A stretch of 11,428 nt of DNA from an uncultured Eubacteriales bacterium (GTDB taxonomy: Bacteria > Bacillota > Clostridia > Christensenellales > Borkfalkiaceae): the NCBI GenBank assembly GCA_900556195.1, contig USOJ01000014.1, forward strand, positions 1 through 11,428, in the 5' to 3' direction. The translations under genes were made by a program, and so were the position numbers. How positions within the stretch are numbered: the stretch's first letter is position 1; every line of letters starts with the position of its first letter. Below are positions 6,000 to 11,428 of the stretch, one piece after another. Below the pieces are notes generated by a model. That model saw nothing but the letters and a program-made list of their open reading frames with translations. It was not told where the DNA came from and did no database searches.

Positions 6000-7682
6000 A
6001 TGATAATAGGGAAAAGTGATTTACAAGAAATTAAGTATAAAACAGTCGATGAGTTAATTAAAGTTATCGAAAACGCTAAACCACGTGCTTTTTCGGATAA
6101 ATTATTGGTACTTAACGGCAATTATTTAGATGTTTGTGATTTAATAATAAAATTTCAACTAAGAAAACATGTTTTCTGGCATTATGACGGAAAACATTTC
6201 AGTTTTCCTTATTCAAAATTTAAGCATGTTGAAATTTGTACTGATACCAAAAACAAAAACACATTTGCGACAGGTCCGAGTAGTACCTATGGACACCTTA
6301 TCACAAAACTAAATATTAACAATATTCATGTCGAAGTTAGGCAAAATCCAAAAACTAATTATGAACATACGTATAAAAGTCATCGTTTGCAATCATACGA
6401 TAACAATAAGTTTGTTGTTTTGGATATAGAAACAACTGGGCTTGATCCGTTGATTGATGACATTATACAATTAGGTATTTATGAATCTGACGGCAACAGT
6501 TATAGCAGATATTTGCCTTTAAGAAAAAGTAAAACAAATGCTGCGAAAGATATAAATCGTATATCAGACGAACAATTAAAAGATTTAGAAGATTTATCGC
6601 AAGCAGAAGTTGACGGCATAATCAAGCAATTTGATTTAGACAATACGATAGTAATGATATGGTCGGGGAGTAATTATTTTGATAGAACATTTTTGGAAAT
6701 ATATTTCAAAGAACATAATTTAGAAGGGTTGAATCATTTTACCTTTTATAATGCAAAAAATTTCGTTGACGATATAAAATATGAAATATCAATAACTGAT
6801 TTTTCAAAGGATAATTTGGCTAGAATTTACGGGATAACTTACGGCGAGTCTCATGACGCTTTGGTTGATTGTAAAATAGAAAAAGAAGTTATAAACAATT
6901 TACTGGCTAAGAATATAGAACCATTGAAAATAGAAGAATTTAACGAAACTATGCGTTCTATCGTCGTATATTTTAGTGTTTTTTTTGACACATTGATGAA
7001 TTATAATGTTAATCATCCTAGATATGATGGTTTGTATGCGGCGGTAAAAAGTAAAGCATACAAACTCTATGAAAATCTTTGTGAAAAATTAAAGTATAAA
7101 TATGGAGAGGTAGACAAGGATTACGATAAAAATCCACGAACAAGGGGGTCTGAATGGATTGATATTCACCATATTGACGAATTTCAAGTAGATGATATTG
7201 CGGTCAGAACACAAAATGCAATAAACAATCGCGATGTGGAAGTTTTAGATATACTTGCGGATTATAATAAGCGAGATCGGTTGGTGTATGCTAATAAGGT
7301 AGAACATTTTATATTGCATGCACTATTGGATTTTGTTAGGGGTATTGAATCTGGCGGACCTCATTACACATTCGGGGCAATTGTAAAACTTGAAACTGGA
7401 ATATTCGCGGAAGAATCGAAGTTTTTTCGTTTACAAAAACAAAAAGATAAATTTTTTCAAGTGATATCGTTTGAAAGGATTGTTGATATTTATGTTACAA
7501 TATGTGCATATTGGGGCATAAAAGACTTAACACCATATATTGATAAGTTTTGGAAAATAACAGAATATAATTATGACAAGAATGTACAGTTATCGATTAT
7601 GGAAATGATTGGCACTAAATTATCGAATTATTATGATAATCGAAAAGGTGTCAGGCACAAGAAGTCAATAAATAATGGTTAA
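6000..7682 (+). CDS. DEDDh 3'-5' exonuclease with C-terminal HNH-like motif (AT-rich, probably acquired)
   Basis: 560 residues. Residues 137-300 form a DnaQ-like DEDDh exonuclease with all catalytic residues visible: D142 and E144 (DIETTG), D228 (NYFDRTFL) and H285/D290 (SHDALVD). Residues 383-440 read RGSEWIDIHHIDE, then after about 30 residues DRLVYANKVEHFILH. This resembles HNH (beta-beta-alpha metal) nucleases of Bacillota with H390/H391, N432 and H436/H440, but no Cys zinc knuckle is present. Residues 1-135 and 450-560 match nothing I know. AAGGTG (5986-5991) sits 8 nt before the ATG. The gene is far more AT-rich than its neighbours, with many AAT, TTA and ATA codons, and lies between the phosphorylase and a tRNA gene. 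DNA or RNA processing, possibly in phage defence, is inference. The exonuclease call is strong; the HNH call is moderate. Confidence 0.8.
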   Translation: MIIGKSDLQEIKYKTVDELIKVIENAKPRAFSDKLLVLNGNYLDVCDLIIKFQLRKHVFWHYDGKHFSFPYSKFKHVEICTDTKNKNTFATGPSSTYGHLITKLNINNIHVEVRQNPKTNYEHTYKSHRLQSYDNNKFVVLDIETTGLDPLIDDIIQLGIYESDGNSYSRYLPLRKSKTNAAKDINRISDEQLKDLEDLSQAEVDGIIKQFDLDNTIVMIWSGSNYFDRTFLEIYFKEHNLEGLNHFTFYNAKNFVDDIKYEISITDFSKDNLARIYGITYGESHDALVDCKIEKEVINNLLAKNIEPLKIEEFNETMRSIVVYFSVFFDTLMNYNVNHPRYDGLYAAVKSKAYKLYENLCEKLKYKYGEVDKDYDKNPRTRGSEWIDIHHIDEFQVDDIAVRTQNAINNRDVEVLDILADYNKRDRLVYANKVEHFILHALLDFVRGIESGGPHYTFGAIVKLETGIFAEESKFFRLQKQKDKFFQVISFERIVDIYVTICAYWGIKDLTPYIDKFWKITEYNYDKNVQLSIMEMIGTKLSNYYDNRKGVRHKKSINNG

Positions 7683-7702
7683 AAATGGTAAGTAGTTATA
7701 AG

Positions 7703-7759
7703 AATAAAAACAGTCGTAAAAATTTGCGACTGTTTTTACTTATGGGATGAAAAGATTTG
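7703..7759. repeat. Degenerate direct copy of the tRNA-Pro 3' end plus terminator
   Basis: Aligns without gaps to 7949-8005 (offset 246 bp), with 41 of 57 positions identical by hand count. The matching blocks are AATAAAAACAG, CGTAA, CGACTGTTTTT and TGA-AAGATTTG. The last block lies in the tRNA-Pro T-arm and acceptor region in the right-hand copy. It may be the scar of a tRNA-targeted insertion or of a tandem duplication. The 7760-7948 stretch between the copies is purine-rich and shows no gene; its one palindrome, around 7909-7928, has no T-run. Confidence 0.4.
7706..7737 (+). terminator. Terminator after the exonuclease gene
   Basis: AAAAACAGTCG (7706-7716) pairs with CGACTGTTTTT (7727-7737), extended by A-T pairs to a small loop. 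It begins 23 bp after the stop codon. Because the arms carry both A- and T-runs, it could work in both directions. It closely resembles the tRNA-Pro terminator at 7952-7983. Confidence 0.8.
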
Positions 7760-7951
7760 TAAGGAGCGGCGACTATTACGAGAGAATAAATAAGACCGTA
7801 AAATAAAAAAGCCGCGACGGAATAGCGTTTTGCCCCGCGATAATACCGAGTAAGTAAAAGGGAAAGACGAAAATATCGGCGGGTAAAAATAAAGTAGGGA
7901 AAACGCGTCCTTTCCGGCCGCCGGAAGGAAAACTTCTCCGAAAGACAAAAT

Positions 7952-7983
7952 AAAAACAGCCGTAATTGCTTACGACTGTTTTT
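7952..7983 (-). terminator. Terminator of tRNA-Pro
   Basis: AAAAACAG (7952-7959) pairs with CTGTTTTT (7976-7983). After one mismatch, CGTAA (7961-7965) pairs with TTACG (7970-7974), closing a TTGC loop. It lies immediately after the encoded CCA on the minus strand and ends in a T-run there. Confidence 0.8.
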
Positions 7984-7984
7984 T

Positions 7985-8061
7985 TGGTCTGAGTGAGAAG
8001 ATTTGAACTTCCGGCCTCTTGAACCCCATTCAAGCGCGCTACCAAACTGCGCTACACCCAG
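7985..8061 (-). tRNA. tRNA-Pro (anticodon GGG)
   Basis: A 77-nt cloverleaf on the minus strand. The acceptor CTGGGTG pairs CACTCAG (one G-U). The D-stem is GCGC/GCGC. The anticodon stem CTTGA/TCAAG encloses loop ATGGGGT, whose anticodon GGG decodes CCC and CCU. The variable loop is AGGCC, the T-stem GGAAG/CTTCT and the T-loop TTCAAAT. The discriminator is A and CCA is encoded. It is transcribed away from ppa. The exonuclease gene lies on its 3' side, the usual side for integrated elements. Confidence 0.95.
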
Positions 8062-8094
8062 ATAAGTTTTGTCCTCTTTCCGTTCGGCTTACTC

Positions 8095-8123
8095 ATTATA
8101 GACTAATTTTCACGAAAAGTAAA
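8095..8123 (-). promoter_or_regulatory. Promoter of tRNA-Pro
   Basis: On the minus strand, TTTACT (8123-8118) is followed by 17 nt and a perfect TATAAT (8100-8095). The start would fall about 25-30 nt before the mature tRNA 5' end at 8061, leaving a short leader for RNase P to remove. Confidence 0.7.
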
Positions 8124-8189
8124 GTTTTTTTGCATACATAAACGAAAATTTTTTTATTGCAGGTATAAGCGTTTCAAAGACGAAAACAA

Positions 8190-8218
8190 TTGACAAATGC
8201 AACTAATAATGGTATGCT
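8190..8218 (+). promoter_or_regulatory. Promoter of the ppa operon
   Basis: TTGACA (8190-8195) is perfect; after a 17-nt spacer comes TATGCT (8213-8218). The start near 8225 leaves a leader of only about 17 nt before the ppa ATG. Confidence 0.8.
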
Positions 8219-8241
8219 ATTTGCAGAGGTTGTAAATACTT

Positions 8242-8784
8242 ATGAATATCTGGCACGACATAGACCCTAAACGGATAACTCCCGACGAATTTATCGCGGT
8301 AATCGAAATTCCGAAGGGCAGTAAACAAAAGTACGAACTCGATAAAAAGACGGGGCTTTTGATACTCGACCGCATTTTGTATACTTCGACGCATTACCCC
8401 GCTAACTATGGCTTTATACCGCACACCTTGGCGGACGACGGCGACCCGCTCGACGTTCTGGTGCTCTGCTCCGAAAGTCTGCTTCCGCTTTCACTGGTAA
8501 AAGTCTATCCGATAGGCGTTATAACGATGAACGACAACGGCAAGAACGACGAAAAGATAATCGCCATACCGTTTACCGACCCGAACTATAATTCGTATAA
8601 GACGATAGCGGATCTTCCCAAACACGTTTTCGACGAAATGCAGCATTTCTTCTCGGTTTATAAACAACTCGAAGGTAAAAACACTGCGGTCAACACCGTG
8701 CGCGGCAGAGAAGACGCGATAGCGATAATCGAAAAATCGCTTGCGAGTTATAAAGATAACCTGTTCGAAATTCTTAATAAATAA
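8242..8784 (+). CDS. ppa: Inorganic pyrophosphatase, family I
   Basis: Soluble cytoplasmic enzyme that hydrolyses pyrophosphate to two phosphates, pulling biosynthetic reactions forward. The 180 residues match the bacterial family I size. The signature DDGDPLD (65-71) supplies metal-binding Asp residues. Other expected active-site residues are visible: E22, K30 and E32 (in EIPKGSKQKYE), R44, Y52, Y56, D98/D103/K105 (MNDNGKNDEK) and Y140/K141. Assignments follow recalled E. coli positions. The start is the ATG at 8242. Its SD is weak (AGAGG, 8225-8229, 12 nt away) and the leader very short. It is probably the first gene of an operon with the SecB-like and Crp/Fnr genes, since no terminator or promoter separates them. 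Confidence 0.95.
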   Translation: MNIWHDIDPKRITPDEFIAVIEIPKGSKQKYELDKKTGLLILDRILYTSTHYPANYGFIPHTLADDGDPLDVLVLCSESLLPLSLVKVYPIGVITMNDNGKNDEKIIAIPFTDPNYNSYKTIADLPKHVFDEMQHFFSVYKQLEGKNTAVNTVRGREDAIAIIEKSLASYKDNLFEILNK

Positions 8785-8840
8785 TAATAACGTATATTCC
8801 CGACCGCGAAAGCCCTCGGAAAATAAAAGGAGATACAAAT

Positions 8841-9245
8841 ATGGAAAAACACGTAGCATTGATTACTTACAGAATAAACAACGTAGAATTTAAGTTCAAA
8901 GAGGGTATTCAGCCCGGAACGAAATTCCGCATCAACCCGAAAATCGAATGTAAAATGGGCAGAAATCAGAACACTTTGTTCGTCAACCTTTCGGTAAGAA
9001 TAAACGAAGACATCTCTTCGCCCGTTCCGTTCGACCTTTCGGTAAACGCTTTCGGCACTTTCAACGTGCTTAAAGACGCTACCGAAGCCGAACTCGCTTC
9101 CGAAACCATGGATACTTTGTATCCGTTCGTCCGCGCGGCGGTCGCTTCGATGACGGCAAATTGCAACATTCCGCCGTATATCCTTCCGATAATCAATTCG
9201 GATAACGCGCAGATCGAGTCCAAAAAAGAAGAGGACGTAAACTGA
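8841..9245 (+). CDS. SecB-like protein-export chaperone
   Basis: 134 residues, without signal peptide or membrane segment. The C-terminal segment YPFVRAAVASMTANCNIPPY (94-113), continuing ILPIIN, is the clearest SecB-like sign: family members end with an FPYxRxxISxxTxxxxxPPxxLPPI-type stretch. SecB forms tetramers that hold unfolded preproteins for SecA. SecB-like proteins in Gram-positives are divergent, and some serve toxin-antitoxin-chaperone modules; no toxin gene is adjacent here. The start at 8841 has AAGGAGA (8827-8833) 7 nt upstream. It lies 56 bp after ppa and 7 bp before the Crp/Fnr gene, suggesting co-transcription. The acidic, lysine-rich tail (120-134) looks disordered. The family call is reasonable; the actual client proteins are unknown. 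Confidence 0.7.
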   Translation: MEKHVALITYRINNVEFKFKEGIQPGTKFRINPKIECKMGRNQNTLFVNLSVRINEDISSPVPFDLSVNAFGTFNVLKDATEAELASETMDTLYPFVRAAVASMTANCNIPPYILPIINSDNAQIESKKEEDVN

Positions 9246-9252
9246 ACCGATT

Positions 9253-9900
9253 ATGAAACGCATCGAATGTACGCTGTTCGACGGTCTTTCGGACGAAGAA
9301 TATTACAGACTTTGGCAAAGCATGAAACCCCGCGAAGGTAAATTCAAGCGGGGCGCGTTCGTATACCGTTACGACGCCGAAATAAAAGAAATTTCCATAC
9401 TCTGCGACGGCGTCGCGAGCGTGGTAAAAATCGACGCCGACGGCAATCGTATTTTGCTCGAAAGACTTACGAAAGGCAGTATTTTCGGAAATTCCGTTTC
9501 GTACGGAACGCGGACGGACGACGATATTTCGGTCGTCGCCGAAACGGAGTGCCGCACGGTTACTTTCGTTTTCGACGACCTTATAAAGCGTTGCGACGGC
9601 GAGTGCGAGTACAGACATAAACTTCTCGTAAACGCCATTACCGCCATGGGCAATAAAATAGCGGCGATAGGCGAAAGAACCGAAATAACGGGCAACCGCG
9701 CTACGCGGGATAAACTCCTTTGCTATTTTAAGTTTTTGTGCCGTAAAAACGGCGGCGGAAAGACTAAACTCGATATGAAATTAACCGATCTCGCCGATTA
9801 TATCTGCGTCGACAGAAGCGCGATGATGCGCGAACTTCGTAAATTGAAAGACGAAGGCAAGGTTAAAATAGAGAATAAGATAGTCGAATTGAATATTTGA
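9253..9900 (+). CDS. Crp/Fnr-family transcriptional regulator
   Basis: 215 residues, typical of the family. An N-terminal cyclic-nucleotide-binding-type beta-roll (about 5-115, with DGVASVVKIDADG and LTKGSIFGNSVSY) is followed by the dimerisation helix (about 120-148) and a C-terminal winged HTH (about 150-213). The recognition helix is in VDRSAMMRELRKLKDEG (186-202). It lacks the clustered N-terminal cysteines of FNR, so an oxygen-sensing iron-sulfur cluster is unlikely. The residues that bind cAMP in CRP are also not evident, so the effector is unknown. Only 7 bp separate it from the SecB-like gene, and no good SD is present (GAGGACG about 17 nt upstream), so translation is probably coupled. 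A strong terminator (9961-9990) lies 60 bp past its stop and inside the next ORF. Confidence 0.88.
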   Translation: MKRIECTLFDGLSDEEYYRLWQSMKPREGKFKRGAFVYRYDAEIKEISILCDGVASVVKIDADGNRILLERLTKGSIFGNSVSYGTRTDDDISVVAETECRTVTFVFDDLIKRCDGECEYRHKLLVNAITAMGNKIAAIGERTEITGNRATRDKLLCYFKFLCRKNGGGKTKLDMKLTDLADYICVDRSAMMRELRKLKDEGKVKIENKIVELNI

Positions 9901-9925
9901 CGCTAAAACAAATCATACTTATTTC

Positions 9926-11104
9926 GTGTACGAAGCGAATAAGTCTAAAAAAAGAATATTCCCCGTCGCTTTGTCAGCGACGGGGTTTTTAATACTTTTC
10001 AACGCCTTGCTGATGAAAATAACGGTCGCTTTTGCCTATCCGTTGCCCGTATGCGATTACGCGCTGACCGTTTACGCGCTCGGCAAAACATACGAATATA
10101 ACTATCCCGAAATCGATAAAAACGAGTACGGCTATTATATAAAGGGACTTGACGGAATAGTCGACGGCATTTATTCCGATACGGTCGTTCGGGCGCAAAA
10201 CGCCGATTTTACGGCAAACGTCAACTCCGATTATCCGTTTACTTTTTCGAAAGAGAGTTACGGAAAGTGTATAGATAAAGAGAAATTAAAGTCGGATATC
10301 ACGCTCGCTTTGCAAAACGGCAAGCGGATAGTAAACGCCGATACTTTGACCTTAAAACCCGAAATCGCTTTGACCGCATTAAAGTCGAGAATGAAATTGT
10401 TATCGACTTTCGAAACGAATTATAATTCGTCGGGTGCGGCGAGAAAGAGCAATATCGCGCTCGCGTGTAATTATATAGGATATAAGACGATTTTGCCCGG
10501 CAGGGAGTTTTCGTTCAACGAAACGGTAGGCGAAAGGACGGAAGCAAGGGGGTTCAAGTCCGCCACGGTTATAACGGGCGGAAAGTTCACCGACGGAGTG
10601 GGCGGGGGAGTATGTCAGGTTTCGTCCACCGTCTACGCCTGCGCCGCGCTCGCGGATATGAAAATAACGGCGAGAAGAAATCATAGCCTTACCGTCGGGT
10701 ATACTTCGCCGTCTTTCGACGCGATGGTGTCCGATGGATTATCCGATTTGAGATTTGTCAACGCCCGCGAATACCCCGTAACGATAGTCGCCGACGCCGA
10801 CGGCAACAGGGTAAGGGTGAGAATATACGGCAAACCCAACGGAAAGAGTTATAAACTCGAATCTTTTATAAGCGAGTATATCGAGCCGAAAGAGCCCGAA
10901 ATAATCGAAACCGACGAACTCGAAAAGGGCGAAAGCGTCGTAAAAGTGCGCCCGAAAACGGGCATGAAAAGCAAGGCGTGGCTTTGCGTTTACGACGGCG
11001 ATAAACTCGTCGAAAAGCGATTGCTTTCTTCCGACGTTTACTCTGCGTTAAACGGCGTAATCGCGGTCGGCAAAGATAATCGCGGAGATAAAAAGTCGGA
11101 GTGA
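9926..11104 (+). CDS. VanW-family membrane-anchored protein
   Basis: 392 residues from GTG. A basic N-terminus (KSKKR) precedes a hydrophobic segment (about 11-38), so it is probably a signal anchor with the rest outside the cell. Residues about 100-150 resemble a peptidoglycan-binding-4-type region. The VanW domain spans about 161-305, with FSFNETVGERT (195-205) and GGGVCQVSSTVY (226-237) as hallmarks. The C-terminal 326-385 has the look of a G5-like beta domain. VanW proteins are common in Clostridia, and their biochemical role is unresolved. The start is uncertain: GTG 9926 has no SD, but starting there keeps the anchor; ATG 10013 would lose it. Codons 12-22 coincide with a perfect terminator hairpin. 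No strong terminator follows before hrcA; 11105-11166 holds only AT-rich sequence. Confidence 0.82.
   Translation: MYEANKSKKRIFPVALSATGFLILFNALLMKITVAFAYPLPVCDYALTVYALGKTYEYNYPEIDKNEYGYYIKGLDGIVDGIYSDTVVRAQNADFTANVNSDYPFTFSKESYGKCIDKEKLKSDITLALQNGKRIVNADTLTLKPEIALTALKSRMKLLSTFETNYNSSGAARKSNIALACNYIGYKTILPGREFSFNETVGERTEARGFKSATVITGGKFTDGVGGGVCQVSSTVYACAALADMKITARRNHSLTVGYTSPSFDAMVSDGLSDLRFVNAREYPVTIVADADGNRVRVRIYGKPNGKSYKLESFISEYIEPKEPEIIETDELEKGESVVKVRPKTGMKSKAWLCVYDGDKLVEKRLLSSDVYSALNGVIAVGKDNRGDKKSE
9961..9990 (+). terminator. Perfect intrinsic terminator inside the start of the VanW-family ORF
   Basis: CCCCGTCGCT (9961-9970) pairs perfectly with AGCGACGGGG (9976-9985) over a TTGTC loop and is followed directly by TTTTT (9986-9990). 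It is well placed to end the ppa-SecB-Crp operon, 60 bp after the Crp/Fnr stop. It also encodes the start of the VanW protein's membrane segment. Confidence 0.85.
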
Positions 11105-11166
11105 TCGACTAAAAACCGACCGCTTGAAAATTCTTAAAAATTTTTTTCAAAAACGTCAAAAAACAG

Positions 11167-11195
11167 TTGACAAAGTTGCGTGGCGGGCATATAAT
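11167..11195 (+). promoter_or_regulatory. Promoter of hrcA
   Basis: TTGACA (11167-11172), a 17-nt spacer and TATAAT (11190-11195): a full-consensus sigma-A promoter. The start near 11202 places the CIRCE operator at the very 5' end of the transcript. Confidence 0.93.
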
Positions 11196-11204
11196 ATAGC
11201 CGAG

Positions 11205-11231
11205 TTAGCACTTCAAGCGTTAGAGTGCTAA
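11205..11231 (+). promoter_or_regulatory. CIRCE operator (HrcA binding site)
   Basis: TTAGCACTT (11205-11213), 9-nt spacer, GAGTGCTAA (11223-11231). It differs from the canonical TTAGCACTC-N9-GAGTGCTAA only by T at the ninth base of the left arm. HrcA binds it to repress heat-shock genes, here autoregulating its own operon. Confidence 0.95.
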
Positions 11232-11256
11232 CAGCCCAAACGAAGGAGTGCCAAAA

Positions 11257-11428
11257 GTGGAACTGTCGGACAGAAAAAAGAAGATACTCCAATACGTGGT
11301 AGACGATTATATCGAAACCGCCGTTCCCGTGTCGAGTAAAAGTCTTACCGAAAAGCACATGAACAACGTGTCCTCGGCTACGATCAGAAACGAACTTTCG
11401 GCTCTCGAAGAGTTGGGTTACTTAACGC
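11257..11428 (+). CDS. hrcA: Heat-inducible transcription repressor HrcA (N-terminal part, 3' end outside window)
   Basis: Starts at GTG 11257, chosen because AAGGAG (11243-11248) lies 8 nt upstream and because the protein then begins ELSDRKKKILQYVVDDYIET, the usual HrcA N-terminus. The visible 57 residues are the winged-helix DNA-binding domain, including VSSATIRNELSALEELGYL, the recognition-helix region. HrcA represses class I heat-shock genes through CIRCE and is activated by GroEL. In Clostridia hrcA usually leads hrcA-grpE-dnaK-dnaJ, so those genes are expected just beyond the window. The gene is cut by the window edge, not truncated biologically as far as can be seen. Confidence 0.96.
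   Translation, partial: MELSDRKKKILQYVVDDYIETAVPVSSKSLTEKHMNNVSSATIRNELSALEELGYLT

Noticed and set aside
7736..8045. Two overlapping minus-strand frames around the tRNA
   Set aside because: They run across tRNA-Pro and its terminator and resemble no protein.
8841..9245. Toxin-antitoxin-chaperone module around the SecB-like gene
   Set aside because: Neighbours are a pyrophosphatase and a Crp/Fnr regulator; no toxin or antitoxin gene is present on either side.

Overview
The window looks like a chromosomal segment of an anaerobic Bacillota, most likely an uncultured Clostridia of the Christensenellales type. This is inferred from gene content and style: a class III (Firmicutes-type) fructose-bisphosphatase, a T-box-controlled thrS, a CIRCE-controlled hrcA, a VanW-family protein, consensus sigma-A promoters and mostly strong Shine-Dalgarno sites. 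No marker gene fixes the genus.

Layout, left to right. (1) 1-506: the 3' end of fbp. (2) 669-2865: a promoter, a threonyl T-box leader with an ACC specifier and a terminator, then complete thrS. (3) 2866-3602: a gene-poor stretch. It holds a composite intergenic repeat (about 2895-3060) and a long minus-oriented hairpin (3094-3131). Two divergent promoters follow, with a perfect TTTCACA-A-TGTGAAA palindrome exactly midway between their -35 boxes. The rightward promoter makes a short terminated transcript (about 3246-3554) carrying three micro-ORFs, each with its own strong SD. (4) 3603-5960: a GH94 sugar phosphorylase whose promoter puts the transcription start at or next to the ATG, so the mRNA is probably leaderless. 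(5) 6000-7682: an AT-rich, probably acquired gene that joins a DEDDh exonuclease to an HNH-like motif. A terminator follows, then a degenerate repeat of the tRNA-Pro 3' end. (6) 7985-8061: tRNA-Pro(GGG) on the minus strand, with its promoter and terminator. (7) 8190-9900: ppa, a SecB-like gene and a Crp/Fnr regulator in one probable operon. (8) 9926-11104: a VanW-family membrane-anchored protein whose first codons overlap a perfect intrinsic terminator. (9) 11167-11428: promoter, CIRCE and the start of hrcA, which runs off the window.

Most of the window is core metabolism and stress control: gluconeogenesis, threonyl-tRNA charging, phosphorolytic disaccharide use, pyrophosphate removal, protein-export chaperoning and heat-shock repression. 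The unusual parts are the symmetric divergent promoter with its micro-ORF transcript, the adjacent leaderless phosphorylase, and the two-nuclease gene next to tRNA-Pro. No complete known defence system, transposase, integrase or CRISPR array is visible.
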